DNA from: Yeosuana aromativorans
Lineage (GTDB): Bacteria > Bacteroidota > Bacteroidia > Flavobacteriales > Flavobacteriaceae
NCBI RefSeq assembly: GCF_014646655.1
Contig: NZ_BMNR01000002.1
Location: forward strand, 149,224 to 213,223
Direction of reading: 5' to 3'
Length of the DNA stretch: 64,000 nt
Position numbers and translations under genes: made by a program. The notes below the pieces were generated by a model. That model ran no database searches and was not told the DNA's origin. It worked only from the letters and a program-made list of their open reading frames with translations. Positions 21,493 through 33,052 of the stretch are shown here, piece after piece. Position 1 is the first letter of the stretch; each line of letters opens with the position of its first letter.

Positions 21493-23487
21493 TTATTTTA
21501 AACTATCTAAACAATTTTGTTTTAAATCGTCTTTAATCTTCCTTTTCAAAAGGAAATAATTAAGGAAGTAAAATGGTAATCCAATGAGTTGAATAATGAT
21601 ATGTGGGGTTCTGCTTTTTTTGTTGATGGTTGCATAAAAGCCTCTTATGTTTACGTAAGATTTGATTGTGTAAACAACAAATAAAAACAGTGAAATGATA
21701 CTTAATTGTATGGATGCTGAAGCTAATGACGGTAGCTTATTGTTTCTGAAAATAAAAAACAGAATTAATATAACAGCACCAATCCAATACAAAACTATCG
21801 CAAATTTTGAATGTTCTAGGTAGTCATTACTTAGTTTAGTGGCATCATCAAATGTTCTGTTTATGTCAATGCCTTGTTGCCTGAGTTCATCCAAAGAGAT
21901 ATCCCGTGAATTTAATATTTTGATGGCTTCATATCGGCTTCCTTCATCATAGCCTAATGAATCATAATTGTTTACAACGTCCATTAATCTCTCATTGGTG
22001 AAAGACAACAAAAACTTATAGTCCAGACTTTCATCGTCTTTAATGTTGAGTAACTTTTTTAAAGGCTCGATAAAGTTTCCAAATTCAAATAAACCTCTGT
22101 CTTCAGTAGCTCTTTTTGTTAAAAATATACTTAACGGAAACATGACCAATGTAGAAAACCAAGTGGCAATAATAGGATTTAAACCACCACTTTTGGCGCT
22201 ATTTGTAGCAAATATTCCTATGAAGTGATAGGTCAAAAACAATAATATGGCTACAACCATTGGCAGTCCTATACCACCTTTTCTGATTAGGGCACCTAAT
22301 GGTGCACCCACAAAAAACAGAATGATACATGCAAATCCAAGCGCCAATTTTTCATGCAAAGCTATGATGTGCTTGTTGAATGTTATTCTTGAAATTTTAA
22401 AGGCATTCTTTCTTCTGTCAACATCTAAACTGGTGCTTTTGACAGTATTAAGGGCAATATTTAATATTTGCGTTTTCTTTTTTGTGTCAAAAAGGTCAAG
22501 AATGTTACCGGCATAAATAGAATCGTTTTTTTGCTCAACTTCTTTTTTGGGAGACGTTGTTATGGCCTTGTTTATTGATGGCGTTATAGTACGCTGGTAC
22601 ATTCTATTGGAAAACTCCTCAAATTCTTTGTGGTTTTGTTGCGATAATGAATCAAGTGTATAATCCAGATCGCTAACGTTTAACATATTGTATTTATTAG
22701 TGACACTCTTATCATCTAAATCATCCTCATTGTTCAGAAAAGACAAATCAATATTGATGGTATATTTTTCAAACTTGCTTTTTGCAAAAGGGACTTTATC
22801 TCGGTCCTTGTAACTTTTAGGTTTCAAATCACTATAATAATTACCATCAAAAAGGACAAGTTTTAAAACGTTTGATTCTTCAGAACTGATAAGTTCTCCA
22901 GATTTTGATTTTATGGTCGTTGCATTGGTTCGGCCATCACTTCCTTTGATATGAATGATAACATTTTTTAAATACTGGCCTTTATCACCACTCTTATCGG
23001 AAAATTTAATATTGTATGGCGTACCGGTAATGTCATTAAACTGGTCTTTTGCCAAAATCATTGCCGGTTTTCGCTTGGCTATATTTTTACGAAGATTAAA
23101 CGAATTGTATTCTGCCCATGGAATAACGTTATTGGAAAAGAAAAACGTAGTAATACCTAAGATAACAATAAAAACACCTAATCCAGACATAGCTCTCATT
23201 AATGAGATTCCTGTGGATTTCATGGCGGCAAACTCATAATTTTCAGCAAAATCCCCAAATACCATGATGGATGCCAAAAGAATGGTCAATGGTAATACCA
23301 AAGGAATAAGCTTTGGCATGAAGTAAATCAAAAACTTAAAAATTACACCCATATCCAAATCCTTACCTGCCAATTCGCGTATGTAAAGCCAAATGGTCTG
23401 TAATACAAAAATCAGCATGAGAATTAAAAACACGCTGATAAACGTTTTAAGGTAGGAGGTTAATATGTATCGGTCCAGTATTTTCAA
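21493..23487 (-). CDS. LptF/LptG family permease
   Basis: A 664-residue inner-membrane protein of the YjgP/YjgQ family, a component of the LptB2FG ABC transporter that extracts lipopolysaccharide for transport to the outer membrane. The N-terminus 'ILDRYILTSYLKTF' and the next three hydrophobic segments are typical. A periplasmic beta-jellyroll region (about residues 120-370) is followed by more membrane segments ('HEKLALGFACIILFF'). At 664 residues it is far longer than the proteobacterial LptF or LptG (about 360): the C-terminal 200 residues form an extra region with two or three more hydrophobic stretches, a form common in Bacteroidetes. It follows lolA by seven bases. Confidence 0.92.
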   Translation of the reverse strand: MKILDRYILTSYLKTFISVFLILMLIFVLQTIWLYIRELAGKDLDMGVIFKFLIYFMPKLIPLVLPLTILLASIMVFGDFAENYEFAAMKSTGISLMRAMSGLGVFIVILGITTFFFSNNVIPWAEYNSFNLRKNIAKRKPAMILAKDQFNDITGTPYNIKFSDKSGDKGQYLKNVIIHIKGSDGRTNATTIKSKSGELISSEESNVLKLVLFDGNYYSDLKPKSYKDRDKVPFAKSKFEKYTINIDLSFLNNEDDLDDKSVTNKYNMLNVSDLDYTLDSLSQQNHKEFEEFSNRMYQRTITPSINKAITTSPKKEVEQKNDSIYAGNILDLFDTKKKTQILNIALNTVKSTSLDVDRRKNAFKISRITFNKHIIALHEKLALGFACIILFFVGAPLGALIRKGGIGLPMVVAILLFLTYHFIGIFATNSAKSGGLNPIIATWFSTLVMFPLSIFLTKRATEDRGLFEFGNFIEPLKKLLNIKDDESLDYKFLLSFTNERLMDVVNNYDSLGYDEGSRYEAIKILNSRDISLDELRQQGIDINRTFDDATKLSNDYLEHSKFAIVLYWIGAVILILFFIFRNNKLPSLASASIQLSIISLFLFVVYTIKSYVNIRGFYATINKKSRTPHIIIQLIGLPFYFLNYFLLKRKIKDDLKQNCLDSLK

Positions 23488-23494
23488 GTGCTAC

Positions 23495-24136
23495 CTAATC
23501 TAGTTTGTTGATATAGTAATCTTTGTATTTAGTAGCATCAAAGTTAAATAAGGTTTTTGATAACGGCTCATTTGTTTTGAATGAATTAACAGTCAATGTT
23601 GTTTTGGTACCGTTTTTTCCTATTTGGATTAAATTATAAATGTGTTTTGTTTGAGAATCAATACCAAGCAAGATATATTTTATATCAGAATTTGAATCGA
23701 TAGGGATAAGTTTAACATATTGAATTTTCCGACCTTTTACATCTTGTATGATATCCATTTTGCTGGTATATCCATTTTCATAAAACGACAGCATTTTACT
23801 GGGCGCCACAATGTCATCATCGTCATCATGTGCGGTTGACACGGTCACTTCTTCATCCTCTGGGCTTATGTTATAGAGTGTTTTTCCGTCAAATAAACGT
23901 GTTACACCAAGAATGTTAAGTTTGTATTTGTCACCTTCTAAAACAACATCGCCACGTGTTTCTTGTTTGATGTTTTCTGCTGTGTTTTCAAGGACATATT
24001 TAAAGTCAATAGAAATATTGTCGTAACTATTTACTTTATCAGAGACTTCCTTTAATAAGGCTTTTCCACTTTTTTGTGCAAAACTGTTTATGTTCAACAA
24101 CACAAAAAATACTACTATTAAATGCTTCATGTTCAA
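23495..24136 (-). CDS. lolA: LolA-like outer membrane lipoprotein carrier
   Basis: A 213-residue periplasmic protein with an N-terminal signal peptide ('LIVVFFVLLNINSFAQ'). The body is a beta-rich LolA-like fold ('SIDFKYVLENTAENIKQETR', then 'GDVVLEGDKYKLNILGVTRLFDGKTLY' region). LolA carries lipoproteins across the periplasm. A run of five aspartates (DDDDD, encoded near 23810-23826) is unusual within the domain. It lies between ftsK (12 bases upstream) and the lptF-like gene, the conserved flavobacterial order, so the three are probably co-transcribed. Some Bacteroidetes copies are annotated only as DUF4292/LolA-like. Confidence 0.88.
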   Translation of the reverse strand: MNMKHLIVVFFVLLNINSFAQKSGKALLKEVSDKVNSYDNISIDFKYVLENTAENIKQETRGDVVLEGDKYKLNILGVTRLFDGKTLYNISPEDEEVTVSTAHDDDDDIVAPSKMLSFYENGYTSKMDIIQDVKGRKIQYVKLIPIDSNSDIKYILLGIDSQTKHIYNLIQIGKNGTKTTLTVNSFKTNEPLSKTLFNFDATKYKDYYINKLD

Positions 24137-24148
24137 TCTTTAATTATT

Positions 24149-26515
24149 TTATGAATTTTCGTTTTCTAAAAGTTTATCCAATGCTGTTAAATCGGGTACT
24201 AAAACTTGTCTGGCTTTACTACCTTCAAAAGGACCAACAATGCCAGCAGCTTCCAGTTGGTCAATCAATCTTCCAGCTCGGTTATAACCCAATTTAAGTT
24301 TGCGTTGCAAAAGTGATGCAGAACCTTGTTGTGCGGTAACGATTACTTCAGCGGCTTCCCTAAATAGTTTATCCCTGTCTGATATATCTATATCAAGACT
24401 TGTGCCGCTTTCTTCGCCAATGTACTCTGGTAAAATAAAAGCTTCAGGATAGGCTTTTTGTGAACCGATAAACTCAGTTATTTTTTCAATTTCTGGTGTG
24501 TCAACAAAGGCACATTGTACGCGTATTAAATCATTTCCTTGGGTAAAGAGCATATCACCACGACCAATAAGCTGATCGGCACCAGAACCGTCCAAAATCG
24601 TTCTGGAGTCTATTTTTGACGTTACCCTAAACGCTATACGCGCCGGGAAATTGGCCTTAATAATTCCCGTAATAACGTTAACCGATGGGCGTTGGGTAGC
24701 AATGATTAAATGGATACCAATGGCACGGGCAAGCTGAGCCAAACGTGCAATGGGTGTTTCTACTTCCTTGCCTGCGGTCATGATTAAATCGGCAAACTCA
24801 TCAATTACCAAGACAATGTAAGGCAAGAATTGATGCCCCTCATTTGGGTTTAATTTCCGGGCTTTAAATTTCACATTGTATTCGGCAATGTTTCGGCATA
24901 AAGCATTTTTAAGGAGCTCATACCGGTTGTCCATTTCAATACACAATGAGTTTAGTGTATTGATGACCTTATTGTTGTCTGTTATGATAGCATCCTCACT
25001 ATCAGGCAGCTTAGCTAAATAATGGCGTTCAATTTTATTGAACAGTGTTAGTTCCACTTTTTTGGGATCCACCAAAACAAACTTAACCTCGGCTGGATGT
25101 TTTTTATAAAGCAACGATGTTAAAACGGCATTCAATCCGACTGATTTACCTTGCCCTGTTGCACCGGCCATAAGCAAGTGGGGCATTTTGGCAAGATCAA
25201 CCACAAAGGTTTCGTTACTAATGGTTTTACCTAAAGCAATTGGCAATTGCATCTCAGAATTTTGAAACTTTTTGGACGCAATGACTGAGCGCATGGATAC
25301 TATGGTGGCGTTGGTGTTGGGCACTTCAATACCAATGGTTCCTTTTCCTGGTATAGGAGCAATAATACGGATACCCAATGCCGAAAGCGATAAGGCAATA
25401 TCATCTTCCAGATTTTTGATTTTTGAAATTCTCACACCAGCATTCGGAACTATTTCATAGAGCGTCACGGTTGGTCCAATGGTTGCTTTAATGCTAGCTA
25501 TACCAATATTATAATTGTTCAGGGTTTCAACAATCCTGTTTTTATTGGTTTCTAATTCCTCTTGATTGATTGTGATGCCTTCAGAATCATATTTCTTTAA
25601 GAGATCTAAATGCGGAAATTGGTAATTCCCCAGCTCTAAAGTTGGGTCAAATTGACCATAGTCTTCAACAAGTTTATTAGCTAGATTATCCGTTTCCGAA
25701 AGTTCTTCCTCGGCTTTTTCAACAATCATCTCTAAATCAGTATCATCAGTTTTTGAGGCCGTCTCTTTTTTTGTGTCCTTGACTGAATGTTTAGTTTCAA
25801 TGGTATCTTCCTCTAAAGGTATTTCATAAGCTGATTTTATTGCTTCCGCCTCAAGAGATAAATCGTTGTCTAAAGAAACGTTGAAATTATCATCCTCATA
25901 GTTGAACTCATCTTTAAAATCTTTTTTTGCTGATTTGAATAATCTTGCAAAACTCTCTGTTGTAACTTTAAATCGAATGGCAAGAAATGTTATCAATGTG
26001 AACAATAACAGCAGTGAGGTTCCTATTATGCCCAAATAATCCTGTAAAAAACTATTGATTTCAAAACCGACCGTACCACCAAGTGCATCATTGTAATTGG
26101 TAAAAAAACCAAAAAGAACGGATAACCAAATAATGCTTATAATGCCCCAAAACCAATGCTTTCTGAGTTTTGCTCTACTGGAATCCAAAAGGACATAAAT
26201 GCCAGATAGAAAAACCAATCCAGAAAATATAAATGAAGACACACCAAACCCTCGTTGTATAAAAAAATCACTTAGCCAAGCCCCAGATTTATTCAACCAA
26301 TTATCTGCTTTTGTTTTGCGCGAGGCAAATTCAGATAAGGTGCTTTGGTCAGCATCTCCAGTAAAGAAAAATGAGATAAAGGCAATGCATAATATAATGC
26401 CAAAAATAACTAAAAAGCTACCCAAAATTAGCTTTTGCTGATTGGATAGCTTAAAGCTTTTGAATTTAAATTTGGGTTTAGAAGGTTTTTTAGTTTTGGT
26501 TTTGGTCTTCGCCAT
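24149..26515 (-). CDS. ftsK: FtsK/SpoIIIE family DNA translocase
   Basis: A 788-residue division-site DNA pump. Four to five transmembrane helices lie in the first 190 residues. An acidic linker follows (about 200-290, rich in Glu and Asp), then the RecA-like motor with Walker A 'GATGQGKSVGLNAVL' and Walker B 'IVLVIDEFADLI'. A C-terminal gamma winged helix ('LLQRKLKLGYNRAGRLIDQL') recognises KOPS-type sequences. The linker is short compared with E. coli FtsK (1329 residues). The protein moves chromosome termini and activates XerCD recombination. It heads the ftsK-lolA-lptF run and has a TATTTTTG box upstream at 26536-26543. Confidence 0.97.
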   Translation of the reverse strand: MAKTKTKTKKPSKPKFKFKSFKLSNQQKLILGSFLVIFGIILCIAFISFFFTGDADQSTLSEFASRKTKADNWLNKSGAWLSDFFIQRGFGVSSFIFSGLVFLSGIYVLLDSSRAKLRKHWFWGIISIIWLSVLFGFFTNYNDALGGTVGFEINSFLQDYLGIIGTSLLLLFTLITFLAIRFKVTTESFARLFKSAKKDFKDEFNYEDDNFNVSLDNDLSLEAEAIKSAYEIPLEEDTIETKHSVKDTKKETASKTDDTDLEMIVEKAEEELSETDNLANKLVEDYGQFDPTLELGNYQFPHLDLLKKYDSEGITINQEELETNKNRIVETLNNYNIGIASIKATIGPTVTLYEIVPNAGVRISKIKNLEDDIALSLSALGIRIIAPIPGKGTIGIEVPNTNATIVSMRSVIASKKFQNSEMQLPIALGKTISNETFVVDLAKMPHLLMAGATGQGKSVGLNAVLTSLLYKKHPAEVKFVLVDPKKVELTLFNKIERHYLAKLPDSEDAIITDNNKVINTLNSLCIEMDNRYELLKNALCRNIAEYNVKFKARKLNPNEGHQFLPYIVLVIDEFADLIMTAGKEVETPIARLAQLARAIGIHLIIATQRPSVNVITGIIKANFPARIAFRVTSKIDSRTILDGSGADQLIGRGDMLFTQGNDLIRVQCAFVDTPEIEKITEFIGSQKAYPEAFILPEYIGEESGTSLDIDISDRDKLFREAAEVIVTAQQGSASLLQRKLKLGYNRAGRLIDQLEAAGIVGPFEGSKARQVLVPDLTALDKLLENENS

Positions 26516-26535
26516 TAATGCGCTGTTATTTTAAA

Positions 26536-26543
26536 CAAAAATA
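26536..26543 (-). promoter_or_regulatory. -7 box TATTTTTG upstream of ftsK
   Basis: Minus-strand match to TAnnTTTG, 20 bases before the ftsK ATG. Confidence 0.45.
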
Positions 26544-26652
26544 CAAATTACTACCATTAACGAAACTTTATTTTAAAAAATTGCAAAACGATAGTTCAAT
26601 ACAAGGTTGTTTGCCAAATGTGTCACTGTTTGTAATACGAAAAAAAGTGATG

Positions 26653-27027
26653 TTATAGTTGGAAAATTTTAGGGACATAAATAATCAAACCAACAATACT
26701 GGCAAAAAACGCAGCTATAAAAACGGCGCCAGCGGCAATGTCTTTTATCAAGCCAATTTTTTTATGATTTTCTGGGTGGATAAAATCAGCTATTGCTTCA
26801 ATGGCCGTATTGATGCTTTCAATGCTAATAACCAATCCGATGGCTAATATTTGAAATAGCCATTCAACAGTGGAAATCTTAAAATAAAAACCCAAACCGG
26901 TTAAAACTACAGCAATAACAAATTGAACTTGAATGCTGGCTTCGGTTTTTAAAAGAAACATAGCGCCCTTAAAAGCAAACCCTATACTCTTTAATCTGTT
27001 TACAATAAAGGATTTCTTCTGGCCCAT
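26653..27027 (-). CDS. dgkA: Diacylglycerol kinase family protein
   Basis: A 124-residue integral membrane protein with three hydrophobic helices. Signatures: 'GFAFKGAMFLLKTEASIQVQF' region (residues about 16-36), the conserved 'ESINTAIEAIADF' and 'HKKIGLIKDIAAGAVFIAAF' region. This is the DgkA/undecaprenol-kinase fold, phosphorylating diacylglycerol or undecaprenol with ATP at the inner membrane. In Bacteroidetes the lipid acceptor has not been settled. The gene starts 19 bases after the tpx stop on the same strand, so it is probably transcribed with tpx. Confidence 0.93.
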   Translation of the reverse strand: MGQKKSFIVNRLKSIGFAFKGAMFLLKTEASIQVQFVIAVVLTGLGFYFKISTVEWLFQILAIGLVISIESINTAIEAIADFIHPENHKKIGLIKDIAAGAVFIAAFFASIVGLIIYVPKIFQL

Positions 27028-27046
27028 TAAAATATGTTTTCTTGTA

Positions 27047-27547
27047 TTATTTGAGAGCCTTTAAAGCTGCAGAATAATCGGGTTCATTAACGGTTTCGCT
27101 CACTTGCTCTGTGTGGGTAATAATACCATGTTCATCAATTACAACAACAGATCTGGACAATAAACTTTCCAATGGTCCGGTAATAAAATCTACACCATAG
27201 GTTTTGCCAAAACTACCATTTTTGTAATCAGATAAACTCACTACATTGTTCAACCCTTCAGCCCCACAAAAACGGCTGTGCGCAAAAGGTAAGTCTTTAG
27301 AAATGCACAATACCTTCGTGTTTTTAAGCTCACTGGCTTCTTTGTTAAACTGTCTAACAGATTGTGCACAGGTACCTGTATCAATACTTGGGAAGATATT
27401 GAGCACTAATTGATGCCCCTTGAAATCATTTAAGGTCCTGGTTGATAAGTCTGTAGCGGTTAGCTTAAAATCTGGTGCTTTACTGCCAATTTTTGGGAGG
27501 TTTCCAGATGTTTCAATGGTGTTGCCTTTAAGTGTTACTGTTGCCAT
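27047..27547 (-). CDS. tpx: Thiol peroxidase (Tpx)
   Basis: A 166-residue atypical 2-Cys peroxiredoxin. The peroxidatic C60 is in 'SIDTGTCAQSVRQF' and the resolving C94 in 'AHSRFCGAEG'; a further C81 is present. It reduces hydrogen and organic peroxides using thioredoxin. It is divergent from katG, with 322 bases between the two starts, and a thioredoxin and AhpC lie 3 kb away, forming a peroxide-defence neighbourhood. The start ATG is followed by the typical 'VTLKGN' opening. Confidence 0.97.
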   Translation of the reverse strand: MATVTLKGNTIETSGNLPKIGSKAPDFKLTATDLSTRTLNDFKGHQLVLNIFPSIDTGTCAQSVRQFNKEASELKNTKVLCISKDLPFAHSRFCGAEGLNNVVSLSDYKNGSFGKTYGVDFITGPLESLLSRSVVVIDEHGIITHTEQVSETVNEPDYSAALKALK

Positions 27548-30035
<2,488 letters not shown>

Positions 30036-30055
30036 ATCATTTGGATATATTAAAC

Positions 30056-30088
30056 AAAAAGGGCTTCAACATGTTGAAGCCCTTTTTT
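30056..30088. terminator. Bidirectional terminator after katG
   Basis: A near-perfect palindrome: AAAAAGGGCTTCAAC pairs with GTTGAAGCCCTTTTT around a 2-base centre. T-runs are present on both strands, serving katG (plus) and the convergent DUF6952 gene (minus). Confidence 0.93.
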
Positions 30089-30115
30089 ATTATCAATGTA
30101 ACAAAGTATTACTTT

Positions 30116-30373
30116 CTATTTGTCAATAGAGCCTAAAACCCTTGACATAAATTGGTTTAAGGCCTCTTTTTTAGGCGTACCATCCTTAACCATTTTGTTA
30201 ACTTCTAAAGCACCATACATATTGGATATCAATTCTCCAATAACATCCAGTTCTTCATCTTTTAACGAAGGTACTTCAGTAAGGTTTTCTAAAGTCTCAA
30301 TGGTTTCAACAATAAAATCCTCATCGTTGTCCTCTATAAACTGTGTTAAATGTTTAATTACTGGTAACTTCAT
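30116..30373 (-). CDS. DUF6952 family small protein
   Basis: An 85-residue acidic, helical cytoplasmic protein. The opening 'MKLPVIKHL' and the middle 'DEELDVIGELISNMYGALEV' are the hallmark of the small DUF6952 family in Flavobacteriia. Function unknown. Its start overlaps the 3' end of the thioredoxin gene by 20 bases, so it is translationally linked to thioredoxin and ahpC, suggesting a link with peroxide detoxification (inference from context). Confidence 0.75.
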   Translation of the reverse strand: MKLPVIKHLTQFIEDNDEDFIVETIETLENLTEVPSLKDEELDVIGELISNMYGALEVNKMVKDGTPKKEALNQFMSRVLGSIDK

Positions 30374-30668
30374 TTACTAGATCTTTTAAAACATCAAACT
30401 TATTGGTTTGCACCTGATTGACAAAAGCTCCATTTTTAAAAGCAGCAAAGGTTGGTAAATTGTCAACCGTAGCCAGCTTTCTGGATTCTGGAAATTGTTC
30501 AGCATCAGCAATAACAAATGTGATAGCATCATTCTCTGAAGCCAGTTTTTTTACTTTTGGCTTCATGATTCTGCAGTTGCCACACCAGGTAGCTGAGTAT
30601 TGAACAACTACGGTGTCATTGTTTGCAATGATATCTTGTAAGTTATCTTGTTCTAATTCTTGAAGCAT
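30354..30668 (-). CDS. Thioredoxin family protein (CGNC active site)
   Basis: A 104-residue thioredoxin-fold protein. The active site is 'ATWCGNCRIMKP' with C29 and C32; CGNC differs from the classic CGPC and should alter the redox potential. The cis-Pro loop is visible as 'DNLPTFAAF'. There is no signal peptide. It lies five bases downstream of ahpC and overlaps the DUF6952 gene, so it is the probable electron donor for AhpC and Tpx (inference). Confidence 0.93.
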   Translation of the reverse strand: MLQELEQDNLQDIIANNDTVVVQYSATWCGNCRIMKPKVKKLASENDAITFVIADAEQFPESRKLATVDNLPTFAAFKNGAFVNQVQTNKFDVLKDLVNEVTSN

Positions 30669-30673
30669 ATTTG

Positions 30674-31318
30674 TTAATTTAATTGTGCTGATAAATACTC
30701 TGCAGTAGAATGTCTATCTGCTTTCATAGCGTTTTTACCGTCTTCCCAGTTTGCAGGGCACACTTCGCCTTTTTCTTGAACATGTGTCAAAGCATCAATG
30801 ATACGGATGAACTCATTTACATTTCTACCAATTGGCATGTTGTTGATGCCTTCGTGTTGTACAATACCGTTTTCATCAATAATGTAAGTAGCTCTATAGG
30901 TTACGTTGTCACCTTCTACAGTATATAAACCGGTTTCTTCATTGTATTGTTCATTGGTGATGTCTAAAATACCTAATGCAGAAGCAAGATTTCTGTTGGA
31001 ATCAGCTAGGATAGGGTAGGTTACACCTTCAATGCCACCATTGTTTTTTGGAGTATTTAACCAAGCAAAATGGACTTCTGGCGTGTCACAAGAGGCACCA
31101 ATTACAATTGTGTTTCTTTTGTCAAACTCACCTAAAGCTGCTTGAAAAGCATGCAATTCAGTTGGACAAACAAAGGTAAAATCTTTAGGATACCAAAAAA
31201 GGATTACTTTTTTCTTGTTGTTGATAGCTTCTTCTAGAACGTTTACTTTAAAAGTATCGCCCATATCGTTCATTGCGTCAACGTTTAAATTTGGAAATTT
31301 TTTTCCTACAAATGCCAT
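30674..31318 (-). CDS. Peroxiredoxin, AhpC/Prx1 type
   Basis: A 214-residue typical 2-Cys peroxiredoxin. The peroxidatic C51 lies in 'DFTFVCPTELHAF' and the resolving C187 in 'GEVCPANW'. The protein reduces hydrogen and alkyl peroxides as an obligate homodimer or decamer in the cytoplasm. It is the first gene of a three-gene unit with thioredoxin and the DUF6952 gene. No ahpF is present, which fits the adjacent thioredoxin acting as reductant. A TATATTTG box lies 36 bases upstream. Confidence 0.96.
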   Translation of the reverse strand: MAFVGKKFPNLNVDAMNDMGDTFKVNVLEEAINNKKKVILFWYPKDFTFVCPTELHAFQAALGEFDKRNTIVIGASCDTPEVHFAWLNTPKNNGGIEGVTYPILADSNRNLASALGILDITNEQYNEETGLYTVEGDNVTYRATYIIDENGIVQHEGINNMPIGRNVNEFIRIIDALTHVQEKGEVCPANWEDGKNAMKADRHSTAEYLSAQLN

Positions 31319-31354
31319 GTGTTTTTATTTTTAATTGTTAAAATTTTCTGACGG

Positions 31355-31362
31355 CAAATATA
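31355..31362 (-). promoter_or_regulatory. -7 box TATATTTG upstream of the peroxiredoxin gene
   Basis: Perfect TAnnTTTG match on the minus strand, with a 36-base leader before the ATG at 31318. Confidence 0.5.
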
Positions 31363-31458
31363 ATATGCATCGTAAAAATTCAACTTGAAAAAAATTTTAA
31401 ATTCTTATGGCATAATAGAATTTTATTATTGAAAAAAATCAGCTAAAGAAATAGAAAT

Positions 31459-32949
31459 TTATTTGGATGTCAGCTTTCTTATTTTAATGTTGAAATAAGC
31501 GAATATCAAGGTCATTATGGGACTGATCAAATTGAAAAAGGCGTACCAAACATATTCACCTGTTCCAACACCCAATGTTTTGGACTGATAGGCACCACCT
31601 GTGTTCCAAGGGAACAAAATGGACGTTACGGTTCCAGAATCTTCTAGGGTTCTACTAAGGTTTTCTGGCGCTAAACCACGGTCATTAAAAGCTTTTTGAT
31701 ACATTTTCCCTGGTACTACTATGGCGAGGTATTGATCGCTGGCAGTTCCGTTAAAGAAAATACACGTAAACGTTGTGCTGGCAAACAATCCAAAAGTGGA
31801 TTTGGCTACTTTTAGCAAGCTATCGCTTATTTTTTGCAAGGCACCAATTTCTTGCATGATGCCACCAAAAAACATGGCGCACAATATCAACCAAATAGTG
31901 GATAACATACCGCCCATGCCTCCTGATGAAAATAATTCATTTTCATCCAGTATTTTATTTCCCGAGGGAATATAGACATCGGTAGTCATGGCGTTCATAA
32001 CGCCTTTATAAGCCGAATCAAAATTAAAGGTGTCACTTCCAGCAATTTTCATCACAATTTCCGGTTGAAAAATAACCGCAAAAATTCCGGCTAAAATCGT
32101 TCCTACAAACAAAGCGGTCAATGGCTTTGCTTTTTTAACAATCATGATGATTACAACAAGTGGCACAATAAACAGCAAGGGGTTGACATTAAAGGTGTTT
32201 TGTATGCTGCTTACCAATGCCGAATTATCTTGTAAGTCAACACTTTCATGTTGAAATCCCAAAATAAGAAATAGTATCAATGTTATGGTTATGGTGGGAA
32301 CTGTGGTGTAAGCCATGTATTTAACATGTGTAAAAACATCTGTTCCAGCCATGGCGGGAGCTAGGTTGGTGGTATCGCTTAAAGGTGACATTTTATCACC
32401 AAAGTAGGCTCCAGACAATACGGCACCGGCAATCATGCCAGGCGGTAATTCCAAGGCTTTTCCAATGCCCATTAAGGCAATTCCAATAGTGGCTGTTGTA
32501 GTCCATGAGCTTCCTGTGGCCAATGAAATGATGCAACAAATAAGCAAGGCAGCTGCTAGAAAGAAGGTAGGGTTTAATATTTTTAATCCGTAAAAAATCA
32601 TGGTTGGTATAATACCGCTAATCAGCCATGTGCCAGCCAAGGCACCAACCATTAACAATATAAAAATGGCAGAGCCAGTCGATTTTACGTTGTCAACCAC
32701 AGCCTCAAGCATATCGTTGTAACGTATGTTTTTTGAAAAGCCAATAATGGCAGCAACTACGCCCGCAAAAATCAATGCGAACTGATTGGGGCCGCTAGTG
32801 GCTTCATCAGAATAAATATAAACGTTATATGCCAGTAAAATGATTAAAACAATAATTGGGATTAAGGCTTCCCAAAAGCGAAGGGATTTGTTGTCGTGTA
32901 AAATAATATCATCAATATCTATGTCTAGATTATCGTTTTTATGTTGCAT
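31459..32949 (-). CDS. nhaC: Na+/H+ antiporter, NhaC family
   Basis: A 496-residue inner-membrane protein with about 12 hydrophobic segments. Family motifs include 'ATGSSWTTTATIGIALMGIG', 'SGAYFGDKMSPLSDTTNLAP' and the C-terminal 'FNGTASDQYLAIVVPGKMY', all typical of the NhaC sodium/proton antiporters, which export Na+ in exchange for protons. This suits a marine habitat. The first 25 residues are acidic and cytoplasmic. It appears to be a single-gene unit; the upstream neighbour ends at a strong terminator. Confidence 0.93.
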   Translation of the reverse strand: MQHKNDNLDIDIDDIILHDNKSLRFWEALIPIIVLIILLAYNVYIYSDEATSGPNQFALIFAGVVAAIIGFSKNIRYNDMLEAVVDNVKSTGSAIFILLMVGALAGTWLISGIIPTMIFYGLKILNPTFFLAAALLICCIISLATGSSWTTTATIGIALMGIGKALELPPGMIAGAVLSGAYFGDKMSPLSDTTNLAPAMAGTDVFTHVKYMAYTTVPTITITLILFLILGFQHESVDLQDNSALVSSIQNTFNVNPLLFIVPLVVIIMIVKKAKPLTALFVGTILAGIFAVIFQPEIVMKIAGSDTFNFDSAYKGVMNAMTTDVYIPSGNKILDENELFSSGGMGGMLSTIWLILCAMFFGGIMQEIGALQKISDSLLKVAKSTFGLFASTTFTCIFFNGTASDQYLAIVVPGKMYQKAFNDRGLAPENLSRTLEDSGTVTSILFPWNTGGAYQSKTLGVGTGEYVWYAFFNLISPIMTLIFAYFNIKIRKLTSK

Positions 32950-33002
32950 GCTTTTTATTTTGGATTGTAATGTTACGCTTTTAGATTAAAAATTACAAAG
33001 CA

Positions 33003-33030
33003 AAAACCCAAAAGTTAGCTTTTGGGTTTT
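33003..33030 (-). terminator. Rho-independent terminator of the gamma-lyase gene
   Basis: AAAACCCAAAAG (33003-33014) pairs perfectly over 12 bp with CTTTTGGGTTTT (33019-33030) around a TTAG loop. Confidence 0.92.
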
Positions 33031-33052
33031 ATCAATATCAAATTAAAAAAGT